A stretch of DNA of 64,000 nt from Ignavibacteriota bacterium (GCA_016713565.1 JADJOX010000001.1:62001-126000); one strand, 5' to 3'; counted from the stretch's first letter, positions 26,885 through 36,507 are shown. Notes: generated by a model from the sequence alone, not told the origin. A program made the numbers and translations.

Positions 26885-27340
26885 TTATATCAAGAGTTTT
26901 TTCATGCAGATACTTTCGGGAATGTTCTCATACGGCGGAAAGTTAGGAATTTTTTGATATCCCATATTTTGATAAAGTTTAATTGCTTCAAGCTGGTTGT
27001 TTCCTGTTTCCAAAATTGCATATTTATATTTTAATTCCGCGGCCCATCTTTCCAATTCAATTAATACAATTTTTCCAAATCCATTTGATCTGTATTCCTT
27101 TTCCACATACATGCGTTTAATTTCAACAGTATCTATTTGTTTATCTTCTCTAAATGATCCGCAAGCAATTGCCAAATTATTGTAATAAATTAAAACTGTT
27201 TTAACATCTGTGCTTAAAATATTATGAGGGGCAAATTTCGTTTCTTGGTCGACGTATCTTTCCCGTAACTCCGCATTCAGTCTTTTTATCAATTCATTGA
27301 AATCGTTATTATCTGCCGTTGTACGTATTTTCTTAATCAT
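26885..27340 (-). CDS. GNAT-family N-acetyltransferase
   Basis: A 151-residue acetyl-CoA-dependent acyltransferase. The acetyl-CoA loop reads VEKEYRSNGFGKIVLIELER (the R/Q-x-x-G-x-G/A pattern: RSNGFG), preceded by the beta-strand VEIKRMYV, and followed by YKYAILETGNNQLEAIKLYQ and NMGYQKIP, the usual C-terminal strands. The acceptor is not predictable; PROSITE-like neighbours act on amines or protein N-termini. It ends 12 bases beyond the TetR operator region on the opposite side and is followed by no gene on its own strand within the operon, so it is probably transcribed with the deformylase gene upstream (22 bases). Confidence 0.9.
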   Translation of the reverse strand: MIKKIRTTADNNDFNELIKRLNAELRERYVDQETKFAPHNILSTDVKTVLIYYNNLAIACGSFREDKQIDTVEIKRMYVEKEYRSNGFGKIVLIELERWAAELKYKYAILETGNNQLEAIKLYQNMGYQKIPNFPPYENIPESICMKKLLI

Positions 27341-27362
27341 TTAAATATATTTTATTTTATTC

Positions 27363-27848
27363 TTAACTTCGCCATTTAAATGATTTATTGTCAATTGCGC
27401 GCATAGTTGCCAAAATACCGTTTAAGTGATCATATTCATGCTGAATTAATTCTGATAGATCATTTTGTAAATTCAATTCAATCACATTCCAATTTTCATC
27501 ATAATATTTAATGTTACATTCTTTGTGCCGCTTAATTTTAACGAGTAAATTTGGGAAACTCATACAGTCATCCCAAAGCTCAAACATCTCATCGCTTAAG
27601 TAAGTAAATTCCGGATTGATAATCACAATAGGTTTATCAATGTTCACATATATAATTCTTTTCATAATGCCCAATTGAGGAGCGGCAATTGCTCTTCCAA
27701 AATTGTATTTCAATCGTATTTCTTTCATCACATTGTGAAGATCGGCTGTCCATGTTTTTATTAAATTCAATTCCGATTTTTCAACCGGAACTGAAATTTC
27801 ATATAATTTTGGATTTCCAAGAAGCAATAAGTCATTTAAATTTTTCAT
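27363..27848 (-). CDS. Divergent peptide deformylase-like protein
   Basis: A 161-residue member of the peptide deformylase family, which removes formyl groups from nascent proteins. Motif I reads GRAIAAPQLG (normally G-x-G-L-A-A-P-Q-[VI]-G), motif II DDCMSFP (normally EGCLS[VF]P) and motif III IQHEYDHLNG (QHE-x-D-H). The metal ligands Cys of motif II and both His of motif III are kept, as is the catalytic Glu, but the EG before the Cys is DD and the first Gly of motif I is Arg-preceded. It is therefore probably an enzyme of the diverged, secondary type rather than the housekeeping one, which should lie elsewhere with fmt. The DUF1080 gene is 14 bases upstream. Confidence 0.85.
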   Translation of the reverse strand: MKNLNDLLLLGNPKLYEISVPVEKSELNLIKTWTADLHNVMKEIRLKYNFGRAIAAPQLGIMKRIIYVNIDKPIVIINPEFTYLSDEMFELWDDCMSFPNLLVKIKRHKECNIKYYDENWNVIELNLQNDLSELIQHEYDHLNGILATMRAIDNKSFKWRS

Positions 27849-27862
27849 CTAGTAAAAAAAGT

Positions 27863-28669
27863 TTAATCAAGTTCAAGTATTTCAATTTTTCTAAATTCAG
27901 TAGGATGGCTTTCAGCCTGTAAAGCAATATAGCCTTCGTTCAGCATAAGATTGTTATCCTTTGGAATTATTTTTTGCGCGTCGGTATCGTTTGGATCGAG
28001 TTGCGGTTTTTCATATTCCATAACTATATTACCATTTACAATATGCTTAATGATGGAATTTCCATGTACTTCCACTTCCATTGTAACCCATTGATCGCCA
28101 TGATACGTCGCGGAATTTGATCCCGTGCAATGGTTTGTAATTAAGTTTTTCTTCATAACAATATTTGTTCCGGGCGTACAAACATTCCCGGTTGATCTTT
28201 CATCAACACCGTTTCCGCCTAACATTTGTGCCTCAATTGAAACCGGAAAATTTTGTTCTTTGCTCATACTTTCAGGAGCTTGAGAATGAATCATAATTCC
28301 ATTATTTCTAAATGCCCATTCAGGTCCGCCCGCAACTTGATTTCCAATAAAGCGATATTCAACACGAATTTTATAATTGGAAAATTTCTTATTATAAAAG
28401 ATATGACCGAATTTATTATTAAATTCTTTGTATTCATCGTAAGAAACCTGCAAAACTCCGTTGTTTACTCTAAATGTGTTTTTATAATTTTTTCCGAGAT
28501 CTTCCCCGGCAAATTTTACAGTCCACCCGGTTAAATCCTTACCATTGAAAAGACTTACCCAATTATTCGAATCATTCTTACTTGATGAACATGAACTGAA
28601 TGAAAGAAATATTGTTAATAAAATTAATCTCATTGATATTGCTAAAACCTTTTTTAATAATGAATTCAT
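27863..28669 (-). CDS. DUF1080 (3-keto-disaccharide hydrolase-like) lipoprotein
   Basis: A 268-residue exported protein. A lipobox (SFSSC, Cys about residue 27) follows a hydrophobic N-terminus, so it is anchored as a lipoprotein. The mature part is one DUF1080 domain, a concanavalin-like beta-sandwich: WVSLFNGKDLTGWTVKFAGE, FRVNNGVLQVSYD, FSNYKIRVEYRF, NGIMIHSQAPE, the EAQMLGG strand, and EGYIALQAESHPTEFRKIEIL. DUF1080 proteins include hydrolases of 3-keto-glycosides and carbohydrate-binding partners, common in Planctomycetes and Bacteroidota. Its start is separated by 24 bases from the acetyltransferase gene upstream on the same strand. Role in polysaccharide or sugar use is inference. Confidence 0.88.
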   Translation of the reverse strand: MNSLLKKVLAISMRLILLTIFLSFSSCSSSKNDSNNWVSLFNGKDLTGWTVKFAGEDLGKNYKNTFRVNNGVLQVSYDEYKEFNNKFGHIFYNKKFSNYKIRVEYRFIGNQVAGGPEWAFRNNGIMIHSQAPESMSKEQNFPVSIEAQMLGGNGVDERSTGNVCTPGTNIVMKKNLITNHCTGSNSATYHGDQWVTMEVEVHGNSIIKHIVNGNIVMEYEKPQLDPNDTDAQKIIPKDNNLMLNEGYIALQAESHPTEFRKIEILELD

Positions 28670-28693
28670 TTTAAGTTTCCTTTAATTGATTAA

Positions 28694-29281
28694 CTATTTT
28701 AAGTTATACTTAGTTAAAAAACAATCTTTAACATTGGGCCATTCGTTTTCCAAAATACTATAATAAATTGTTTCGCGTCTTCTATTATTAGTCATTAAAG
28801 TATGACTTCTTAAAACGCCTTCTTCAACGGCGCCAATCCGCTTTAATGCATTTCTTGCAAATAAATTGAGTACATCGGTTTTAAATTCAACTCTTTTTAG
28901 ATTTAATTCTTCGAAACAGTATTTAAGCATAAGATATTTTATATAATCATTAATTCCTTTTCCATGAAAATCACTTGCAAGCCATGTCCAGCCAATTTCA
29001 ATTCTTGAATCATTATGTGAAAAATTTCCAAAGCTCGTTGACCCTATAATTTTATTTTCAGGTTTAAAAATAATTGCAAATGCTAAACGGATTTTATTTT
29101 TATTATCTGAAATAGCATTATAAACCCAATTATACAATTCATTTTCATCAGAAAGATCACTTGTAAAATAGTACCAAAGATTTTTATTAGTTGTAATTTT
29201 CTTAAATTCCAATATATCATTTTGAGTTATTGGTCTGAGCATTACAATTGTGTTTTCCAAAATTTTTTCAAAATTCAGCAT
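28694..29281 (-). CDS. RimJ/RimL-type N-acetyltransferase
   Basis: A 195-residue GNAT protein of the RimJ/RimL (Acetyltransf_3) group. LENTIVMLRPITQNDILEFK is the usual beginning, IIGSTSFGNF and IEIGWTWLASDFHGKGINDY hold the acetyl-CoA site (HGKGIN for the Q-G-x-G-[IL] pattern), and LNLKRVEFKTDVLNLFARNA plus LKRIGAVEEGVLR complete the domain. RimJ/RimL enzymes modify ribosomal-protein N-termini, though many relatives act on antibiotics or small amines. It is probably the first gene of a leftward unit with DUF1080, deformylase and GNAT genes; the 111-base gap to the divergent MFS gene would contain both promoters. The substrate is unknown. Confidence 0.9.
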   Translation of the reverse strand: MLNFEKILENTIVMLRPITQNDILEFKKITTNKNLWYYFTSDLSDENELYNWVYNAISDNKNKIRLAFAIIFKPENKIIGSTSFGNFSHNDSRIEIGWTWLASDFHGKGINDYIKYLMLKYCFEELNLKRVEFKTDVLNLFARNALKRIGAVEEGVLRSHTLMTNNRRRETIYYSILENEWPNVKDCFLTKYNLK

Positions 29282-29392
29282 TAAACTCTTTCAATTATTT
29301 TTAGATTAAAAATAAATATAATTTTTTGCAGATAAATAAAGTATTTTTGAATAATTCATTTTAAATATTACGATGTTCCAATTCGAAAGATC

Positions 29393-30712
29393 ATGTTTGA
29401 AAATTCAGCAGCAATTAAAAATACACTCCGCGCATTAAAATCAAGAAATTACAGATTATTTTTTGGCGGACAGGGAATTTCACTTATCGGTACGTGGATG
29501 CAGCAAATTGCACTCGGCTGGTTTGTATACCGCCTAACCGACTCACCATTTTTATTGGGAGTTGTAAGTTTTTCGGCACAAGTACCGACTTTTATATTTG
29601 CCACATTTGCCGGTGTTTTCGCGGATAAATATGATAAACATAAAATTATAATTGCAACCCAAACTCTGGCGATGATTCAAGCTTCGGTTTTGGCAATTTT
29701 GACATTAACAAATGTTGTACAAATATGGCATTTAATTATACTGGCAATATTCAGCGGATTGATAAATGCTTTTGATATGCCTACTCGTCAATCATTCGTA
29801 ATTGATTTAGTTGAAAATAAAACTGATCTGCCGAATGCGATTGCGCTTAACTCTTCAATGTTCAACGCGGCGAGATTAATTGGTCCAACAGTTGCCGGAG
29901 TAATTATTTCCGCATTTGGAGAGGGAATCTGCTTTCTTATTAATGCTGTCAGTTATATAGCAGTAATTGGGGCGCTGTTGTTAATGAAATTTGAAAAGAA
30001 GGCAATTCAGAAGACAAGTAAAAAAATATTTAATGAAATAAAGGAAGGATTCAGTTACGCATATAATTTTATTCCTATTAGAACGCTATTACTTTTAATA
30101 GCTACTCTCAGTTTATTGGGAATGCCGTATACAGTATTAATGCCTGTTTTCGCAAAAGATATTCTGCATGGAAATGCAAGCACTTTAGGATTATTATTTG
30201 GTGCTATTGGAGTTGGCGCTTTTATTGGAGCAATTTATTTGGCTTCAAGAAAAACCGTTTTGGGTTTGGGTAAAATTATTGTTATAGCTACAACGGTATT
30301 TTCAATTGGACTAATAATGTTTTCACAATCAAAAATTATTTATATATCACTTCCATTGATGATATTTACGGGATGGGGAATGATGACTCAGATGGCTTCT
30401 TCAAATACATTATTGCAAACAATTGTAGATGAAGATAAACGAGGAAGAATAATGAGTTTGTACGTTATGGCATTTATGGGAACCGCGCCGTTAGGAAGTT
30501 TGCTAGCCGGTTCATTAGCAAAAGCATTTGGAGCTCAAAATACAATATTGTTTTTTGGAATAATAAGTTTATTAACGGCTTTTTGGTTTTACAAACAATT
30601 GCCATTAGTTAGAAAGCATACAAAACCAATTTATATTAAATTGGGTATTATTCCGGAAGTTTCAACCGGTTTACAATCGGCAACGCACTTAAACATTCCG
30701 CCAAATAAATAA
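29393..30712 (+). CDS. MFS transporter (EntS/DUF894-like exporter)
   Basis: A 439-residue permease with 12 predicted helices. LKSRNYRLFFGGQGISLIGT and WMQQIALGWFVYRLTDSPFL are the classical N-terminal signature of the MFS_3/EntS-like exporters, and the intracellular loop FADKYDKHKIIIATQT is the helix 2-3 motif. The intracellular segment MPTRQSFVIDLVENKTDLPN is also family-specific. Members export siderophores, macrolides or other small molecules; the cargo here is unknown. It faces away from the acetyltransferase and converges on the NSS small-subunit gene, whose stop lies one base beyond its own. Confidence 0.92.
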   Translation: MFENSAAIKNTLRALKSRNYRLFFGGQGISLIGTWMQQIALGWFVYRLTDSPFLLGVVSFSAQVPTFIFATFAGVFADKYDKHKIIIATQTLAMIQASVLAILTLTNVVQIWHLIILAIFSGLINAFDMPTRQSFVIDLVENKTDLPNAIALNSSMFNAARLIGPTVAGVIISAFGEGICFLINAVSYIAVIGALLLMKFEKKAIQKTSKKIFNEIKEGFSYAYNFIPIRTLLLLIATLSLLGMPYTVLMPVFAKDILHGNASTLGLLFGAIGVGAFIGAIYLASRKTVLGLGKIIVIATTVFSIGLIMFSQSKIIYISLPLMIFTGWGMMTQMASSNTLLQTIVDEDKRGRIMSLYVMAFMGTAPLGSLLAGSLAKAFGAQNTILFFGIISLLTAFWFYKQLPLVRKHTKPIYIKLGIIPEVSTGLQSATHLNIPPNK

Positions 30713-30713
30713 T

Positions 30714-30821
30714 CTATTCATCTTTCTGAGGTGTTTTAAGTATTTTAATGAAGAATTTGGCAGTAAAGAAAATTATAACAGCCCAAGCCGATAACATTAC
30801 AATTAAAGCAGAAGTTGTCAT
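30714..30821 (-). CDS. 35-residue MetS-like small subunit of the NSS transporter
   Basis: A very short gene whose ATG overlaps the stop of the NSS symporter gene (ATGA). The product begins MTTSALIVMLSAWAVIIFF and continues TAKFFIKILKTPQKDE: one transmembrane helix with a basic, Gln/Lys-rich tail. Its size, single helix and place immediately after an NSS gene match the small companions of bacterial sodium-dependent amino-acid transporters (MetS beside MetP). It was probably needed for transporter assembly or activity in that precedent. Coding is supported by translational coupling; there is no signal peptide. Confidence is limited by the short length. Confidence 0.7.
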   Translation of the reverse strand: MTTSALIVMLSAWAVIIFFTAKFFIKILKTPQKDE

Positions 30822-32470
30822 TTTATGTCAGCTCCTTTTGAAAGAATTTTCTTTTTCTTCCAAGATTTATGAACTAAAAAAGCAATAACAGTGAAAGTAA
30901 TTATTAAAATAACTCTTGTTAAATCTTGAACAAAAACCTTTGTCGGCAGCCCATTCACAAACCAAGTTTTATCATTAGAGCCGACGTGAAATATTACGCC
31001 AATAACACTATCAGGTGCAAATTGCCAGCCGTTTCCTGAAAATAAATTAGCAATCGCAATAGACCAATCATTCGATGGTTTTACAGTCGCGCCAATAAAA
31101 ATTATTAAGATAAAAACAGGAGTAATATATTTTATTAAAAATTTAAATATTTTAGGCACTGACATATCGGCGCCTCGAGTTATTTCAGCCCAGCCTTTAT
31201 CAATACCAAAAACATAAGCAAACACAATTGATTCCAGTAGTGCAAATACGACGAGTGAAAATGTTCCGGTCCAAAAATCGAATTCGTCAAATGAACCGCC
31301 GGGATAAAGCCAAACGCAAATGAATCCCAAAGCAAAAATTGCCATGCCAGTTAATACAGCGCCCTTCTCCCGTGATATTTTAAATTCATCGTTAAAAAAT
31401 GCTAAAATGGGCTGACCCATAGCAAGCGAAGAAGTAATACCTGCAAAGAATAAAAGCCCAAACCACATTGCGCCGGCAACGGGTGCAAACCATCCCCAAT
31501 TATTGAATAATGTTGGCAAAGTTAAGAATCCTAATGCAAAACCGCTTCCTCCCGCTGTTGATGCCTGTACAACTTGAAGACCAAGGTACGCTGTTGCAAT
31601 TGGAAGAAGTAACGAGCCGCCTAAAACGACTTCGACAAATTCATTCATCCAACCTGCAGATGAAGCATTTAATGCAATATCTTGTTTTTCTTTTACGTAT
31701 GCAGAATAGCAGTGAATTGATCCCATTCCAACCGAAAGGGTGAAAAATATTTGTCCTGCCGCGGCCAACCAAGTAGTTGGATTAAATAATCCGGTGAAAT
31801 TAGGTTCCCAAACAAAATTTAAACCTACTAAAGGACTTTGAACAACACCGGGATCGGAAGTATCTAATGTTAACCCTTTTACTACTAAAATAATTCCGAA
31901 TAAAATTAGCAATGGCATTCCTATTTTAGCGGCAACTTCAATACCTTTTGCCAAACCTCGCGACAAAATCCAAACATTTAATAATAATGTTACAATGAAA
32001 AAGAAAAAAGCTTCAAGGGGAAGCGCAAAAATACTATTCTCATGAACTCCTAAAAATTTTGGAAAAAATTCTGTAGGTTTTATATCAAAAAAAGTTCCGG
32101 TTAATGAATGGAATACATAAGCTAATGTCCAAGATTCAATGTAAGTATAATAAGCCGCAATTGTGAGATTTGAAAATAAACCGAACACACCGATATATTT
32201 TAAATATTTCGATTTTCCCATCACATCAAACATTCCAGGCGTTGAATGGTGACCGTATTTTCCGCCATGTCTGCCAATTGACCATTCTATATATAGTAAT
32301 GGCAATCCCATAACCACAAACGAAATTAAATAAGGAATGATGAAAGCTCCGCCGCCGTTCTGCGAAGCTTGTGCCGGAAATCTTAAAAAGTTTCCTAATC
32401 CAACAGCATTACCCGCCATTGCTAAAACTAAACCAACTCGGGATCCCCAAGATTCTTTTGTTTGAGACAT
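30818..32470 (-). CDS. Sodium-dependent NSS-family amino-acid/solute symporter
   Basis: A 550-residue neurotransmitter:sodium symporter homologue with about 12 helices. The first helix AMAGNAVGLGNFLRFPAQAS carries the unwound Na+/substrate region (AVGLGNFLRFP) and is followed by GGGAFIIPYLISFVVMGLPL. Helix 6 region LAAAGQIFFTLSVGMGSIHC is also conserved. The substrate is not fixed by sequence; methionine, alanine, leucine and tryptophan are typical for bacterial members. It is longer than LeuT-type proteins (about 510 residues) by a C-terminal helix and basic tail. The 35-residue gene overlapping its stop is a likely partner. Confidence 0.93.
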   Translation of the reverse strand: MSQTKESWGSRVGLVLAMAGNAVGLGNFLRFPAQASQNGGGAFIIPYLISFVVMGLPLLYIEWSIGRHGGKYGHHSTPGMFDVMGKSKYLKYIGVFGLFSNLTIAAYYTYIESWTLAYVFHSLTGTFFDIKPTEFFPKFLGVHENSIFALPLEAFFFFIVTLLLNVWILSRGLAKGIEVAAKIGMPLLILFGIILVVKGLTLDTSDPGVVQSPLVGLNFVWEPNFTGLFNPTTWLAAAGQIFFTLSVGMGSIHCYSAYVKEKQDIALNASSAGWMNEFVEVVLGGSLLLPIATAYLGLQVVQASTAGGSGFALGFLTLPTLFNNWGWFAPVAGAMWFGLLFFAGITSSLAMGQPILAFFNDEFKISREKGAVLTGMAIFALGFICVWLYPGGSFDEFDFWTGTFSLVVFALLESIVFAYVFGIDKGWAEITRGADMSVPKIFKFLIKYITPVFILIIFIGATVKPSNDWSIAIANLFSGNGWQFAPDSVIGVIFHVGSNDKTWFVNGLPTKVFVQDLTRVILIITFTVIAFLVHKSWKKKKILSKGADIK

Positions 32471-32588
32471 AATATTCTATATTTATTTAAAAAAATGGAT
32501 GAATTATCAATGTCAATAAAAGTACGCTCACTTTTTATAAAGTTAAGCAAATATTATTTTAAAATCGAAAAAATAATTTCATCCGAAA

Positions 32589-33914
32589 TTATTCTATTAT
32601 AAGTTGAATTTTTTCAGTATTCAATCGCGTTTTTAACCACTCTTTAATTTTAGATTGTATGTCCTTGTTAAATTTATATTTTTTTTCGGCGGTTAAAATT
32701 ACAAAATTGATCTTTGTCGAATCAAAATTTTCAATTTTATGAATAGGCGTCTCAAAGTATGTACATGATGTAATTTGAGGATAAATTGCGTTTATTTCAG
32801 AAAGTAAAACTCTGCCGAAATTTTCTTTTAACTTCAAGGTATCGAGAAATTTTTGATTAAGTGATATGGAATTATTTAGTCTGTTTATTTCCGATTTCAA
32901 ATGTTCCACTTCGCTTACGTTTTTATCAAGCTGGTTTGTTGAAAATCCTTGCTGAAAATTAATTTTTGCATCTTCCAAGTTAAAATCTTTTGCTCTATTT
33001 GCAATGCTTTTTTTTGTTTCTTCATTTAGTAAATTTCCGCCATAAATCAAACTTATTGTTCTTTCATCAGGAACTATTTCGTTTTTTAATAAATAGCTCC
33101 CTTCAAGAACGCTAATGCTCTGAACATATTTATTTGCAAAGTCCGCAAATTTTTCATTTTGAACCAACTTATAGCCGAAGTAAATACTTGGAATTATTAT
33201 TAATGTACTGATAATAGAAATCCATCGATTGACTTTTTTCTTGTGTACTTCTTCGACAATTGTTCTAATCGGGAACTTTAATATTTGTGAAATTAAAACG
33301 GACGATAGAGCAATAAATACAGTGTTTATTGTAAATAAATAAAAGGCTCCGAAAAAATAATTAAACTGACCTGAGGCTAATCCGAATCCTGCCGTACATA
33401 AAGGAGGCATTAATGCGGTAGCTATTGCCACTCCCGGAATTACGTTTCCTTTTTGCTTGCTGCTTATTGCTACAATTCCAGCTAAACCTCCAAACAAAGC
33501 AATTATTACGTCATAAATTGTGGGACTTGTTCTTGCAAGCAGCTCCGAGTGCGCGCTGTAAATTGGACTAATGGTAAAGTACATTGTTGAAGCAATTAAG
33601 CTTACAATTACTGCAAATGTAAAATTTTTAATCGCCTGCCGTAGCAGTGGAAAATTATATGTTGCAATACTGTAGCCCATACCGTTTATTGGACCCATTA
33701 AAGGCGAAATTAACATTGCCCCTATTATTACGGCTGTAGAATTCATATTTAAACCAACCGAAGCAATTACAATAGCGAAAACCAAAATCCATAAGTTTGT
33801 ACCTTTAAATACAATATCTTTTTCTATTGCTTTATGAATTGTTTCAAAATCATCAATTTCACGTTCAAGATTTATATGAGTTAAAATTTTTCTAAGTAAT
33901 TTTAAATTTTTCAT
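32589..33914 (-). CDS. DUF389 family membrane protein
   Basis: A 441-residue protein with an N-terminal membrane domain of about six to seven helices and a C-terminal soluble region. LWILVFAIVIASVGLNMNST, AVIIGAMLISPLMGPINGMG and GVAIATALMPPLCTAGFGLA are signature segments of DUF389 (TIGR00341-type) proteins. The function of this family is unknown; a transport role is often suggested. The C-terminal part (about residues 265-441) contains a coiled-coil-like stretch (LDKNVSEVEHLKSEINRLNN) and a DUF389-associated beta-rich end. It is likely monocistronic or co-transcribed with the DinB-like genes 27 bases upstream. Confidence 0.88.
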   Translation of the reverse strand: MKNLKLLRKILTHINLEREIDDFETIHKAIEKDIVFKGTNLWILVFAIVIASVGLNMNSTAVIIGAMLISPLMGPINGMGYSIATYNFPLLRQAIKNFTFAVIVSLIASTMYFTISPIYSAHSELLARTSPTIYDVIIALFGGLAGIVAISSKQKGNVIPGVAIATALMPPLCTAGFGLASGQFNYFFGAFYLFTINTVFIALSSVLISQILKFPIRTIVEEVHKKKVNRWISIISTLIIIPSIYFGYKLVQNEKFADFANKYVQSISVLEGSYLLKNEIVPDERTISLIYGGNLLNEETKKSIANRAKDFNLEDAKINFQQGFSTNQLDKNVSEVEHLKSEINRLNNSISLNQKFLDTLKLKENFGRVLLSEINAIYPQITSCTYFETPIHKIENFDSTKINFVILTAEKKYKFNKDIQSKIKEWLKTRLNTEKIQLIIE

Positions 33915-33941
33915 TTTTCAATTCCGGGAAATGTTAAATAA

Positions 33942-34475
33942 TTACCAATTTTTAAGCTTTTTTAATTCAGTAATATGAGCAAGATGATGTTTGCAATGCC
34001 AAGCATAAATTGCCAGATTTTCTTCAAGACTTACTTCTCTTTTTGATTCCGGATGATAAAATTTCAGTTTCCAATCTTCATTCCGAAATGAAGATAAAAG
34101 AAAAACCCAGCGTTCGTGAATTCCCTCAATCGTTTTTAAAGCAGCGGTAATTGGCGACTTTTTACTGTCATCCAATTCTGCCCAGCGGTCTTCGTAATAA
34201 GGTTTAATTGTTGGTGTTTGTTCAGTTAATGCCAATTTAAATCTTATCAAACTATTCATGTGGCTATCAGCACAATGATTTACGACCTGTCTAATTGTCC
34301 AGCCTTCGGGACGATATTGAGTATCTAATTGTTCATCTGATAAATTTTCAACTTCGGATTTAATTTTTTCAGGGAATATTTTAATTATTTCGATAAATTC
34401 ATTTTTCAAATTCGAAGTATATTTATCCGGTTTGGCAAATTTACCAATTGGATATTTAAGTTTTTCGATTTCCAT
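33942..34475 (-). CDS. DinB/YfiT-family putative metal-dependent hydrolase or thiol transferase
   Basis: A 177-residue member of the DinB/YfiT group (four-helix metal-binding bundle). MEIEKLKYPIGKFAKPDKY is the usual beginning of YfiT-like proteins, and the three-His metal site is visible as VNHCADSHMNS (near 67-77) and HCKHHLAH close to the end. In Bacillus the relative BstA transfers bacillithiol; other members are hydrolases of unknown substrate. The ATG at 34475 lies two bases after the stop of the 2H phosphoesterase gene; a longer frame to 34532 would run into that gene and is rejected. The two are a coupled pair. Confidence 0.9.
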   Translation of the reverse strand: MEIEKLKYPIGKFAKPDKYTSNLKNEFIEIIKIFPEKIKSEVENLSDEQLDTQYRPEGWTIRQVVNHCADSHMNSLIRFKLALTEQTPTIKPYYEDRWAELDDSKKSPITAALKTIEGIHERWVFLLSSFRNEDWKLKFYHPESKREVSLEENLAIYAWHCKHHLAHITELKKLKNW

Positions 34476-34477
34476 GT

Positions 34478-35159
34478 CTAATCCAAATTTAATGTTTTCA
34501 ATACCTGAACTTTTTCTTTCTTTTGATACCAATCATTTGCAACAAATGTAATTTGATTTACATCAAATTTACCAAACTCATAATCCTTAAATTTATTAAG
34601 AACTTGAACAAATTTTTCCTTCTGTCTAATTTTATTTTGAAACCTTACAACCGTAGAATGAGCGGTTTGAATTGAATAGCGTTTGTCAAGCGACTGCTCA
34701 AGAATTGTAAGTGCAAATTCTCTTCTCAAATTATCCCTAAACAAATTTAGGTGATTATTCGAAGGAAATCCTTGTATCATAATTGCGGATTGCGTGGCTG
34801 TAATTCCGCAAAATTCAATTGAAAAATTCTTAATATTTGATAAACAATTATTTATTACGGTTAGATAGTCCTTTACGTTTATCTTTTCTAAAGAAAAATT
34901 ATTGTAACACGAAATTATTGACATAACGGTAATATGTATATCAGAATTTCTATAATAATATTGTTCCGGCTCAATTTTTTCAGTTCATTTAAAAACAGTT
35001 GAATTTTTCCTTAACATTTTCCGGAGGAACAATAACCAGCGTAATTCCAAATCTTTTATCCGCTGCTGAATAAAGCTGTTCATCAACTGCAACATTTGAA
35101 GAATTCAGCTTAATTAAAAATTCTGAATATAAATTGTTATAATGCTCTTTTAGGTTCAA
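34478..35159 (-). pseudogene. 2H-phosphoesterase (2'-5' RNA ligase-like) gene split by two frameshifts
   Basis: The intact 3' part (34478-34924, 148 codons) holds only the second catalytic motif HSTVVRF. The first motif, HIT in SDIHITVMSIISC, lies just upstream in frame but without a start, and continues back through a stop at an A6 run (T6 on plus, 34975-34980) and again at a T5 run (A5 on plus, 34991-34995) into the N-terminal frame (KRFGITLVIVPPENVKEKF), which opens near a TTG at 35159. Adding one base in each run gives a continuous protein of about 227 residues with both H-x-T motifs, the expected family size. So the gene is either frameshifted or mis-sequenced. Other 2H members hydrolyse cyclic phosphodiesters or ligate RNA ends; the role here is unknown. 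Confidence 0.75.
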
Positions 35160-35272
35160 TTTTTACTTTTCTGTTAAACATTTCAATGAATTAAAATAAA
35201 CTTTTAATACCATTTATTCTAAAAAAGTTTTATGTTATCAATCAATTTTGAAACCTTAAGAAAAATGAAAAT

Positions 35273-36507
35273 ATGGAAACATCTAATAAAAGTAAATTGT
35301 TCCAAGTTTTGAATACAACGGTTTTAGTTTCGGCGCTTGGTTATTTTGTTGATATTTATGATTTAATTCTATTCGGTATTGTTCGTGTTCCAAGCTTAAC
35401 AAGTTTGGGTTTTGCCGGCGAAGATTTGATCAAAAACGGTGTTTTCTTATTAAATATGCAAATGACAAGGAATGCTTCTCGGAGGTATTTTCTGGGGAAT
35501 TTACGGAGATAAAAAAGGAGACTTTCTGTTCTTTTCGGCTCAATTTTTCTTTACTCTATTGCAAATATTGCCAATGCATTTGTGACAAATATTGAATTAT
35601 ATGCTTTTTAAGGTTGCTCGCCGGAATTGGATTAGCGGGTGAACTTGGCGCGGCAGTCACATTAATAAGTGAAATTCTTCCAAAGGAATTACGCGGTTAC
35701 GGAACAGCAATAGTCGCAACTATTGGCGTTAGCGGAGCAATCGGCGCGGCAATTGTCGCGGAAATTTTCACTTGGCAGACTTCATATATTATCGGAGGAA
35801 TATTAGGAATTATTCTTTTGATTATGAGAATAAAAATGTTTGAATCCGGGATGTATAAAAACATTCAGAATTCACAAGTATCAAAAGGAAATTTCATAAA
35901 ACTATTTACTTCAAAGGATAGATTTTTTAGATATTTAAACTGTATTTTAATTGGTTTGCCTATATGGTTTGTAGTTGGAGTTCTCATTACATTTTCGCCC
36001 GAATTTGCAAAAGTGTTGGGAGCAAAAGATGAAATTTCTGCCGGACAAGCTATTATGTTCACTTATATCGGATTGATCTTTGGGGATTTTGCGAGCGGAT
36101 TTTTGAGTCAATATTTAAAAAGCAGAAAAAAAATAATAATGATTTTCATTTCGCTTACTATCATTTTTGTAATTGTTTATTTATTCTCATCTAATTTTAC
36201 TTCAACATACTTTTACGGATTATGCGTAGCATTAGGAATTGCAATTGGATATTGGGCGGTTTTTGTAACAATTGCTTCAGAACAATTCGGCACAAATATC
36301 AGATCGACCGTAACAACAACAGTTCCAAATTTTATTCGCGGTTCTGTTGTTCCAATAACATTTTTGTTCAATTATTTGCGCGGCTCTTTTGGAATGGTTA
36401 ACAGCGCTTTAATTGTCGGAATTATAAGTGTTATAATAGCATTTGTTTCGGCATACCATCTAAAAGAAACTTTTGGAAATGACTTAAACTATGTTGAAGA
36501 ATTATAA
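35273..36507 (+). pseudogene. MFS transporter gene split by three frameshifts
   Basis: A 12-helix MFS permease (about 411 residues when repaired). The first part (35273-35512) covers helices 1-2 (NTTVLVSALGYFVDIYDLIL); the last (35614-36507) covers helix 4 to the end (GIGLAGELGAAVTLISEILP onward). Between them the expected loop and helix 3 (GGIFWGIYGDKKGRLSVLFG when repaired) are split over frames: one extra A near 35467-35468, one base missing near 35519, and one T missing in the T5 run 35605-35609. The GDKKGR loop is the classic MFS motif. The closest relatives are sugar/osmolyte or metabolite:H+ symporters (ProP-like), substrate unknown. A hairpin terminator follows. Confidence 0.8.
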
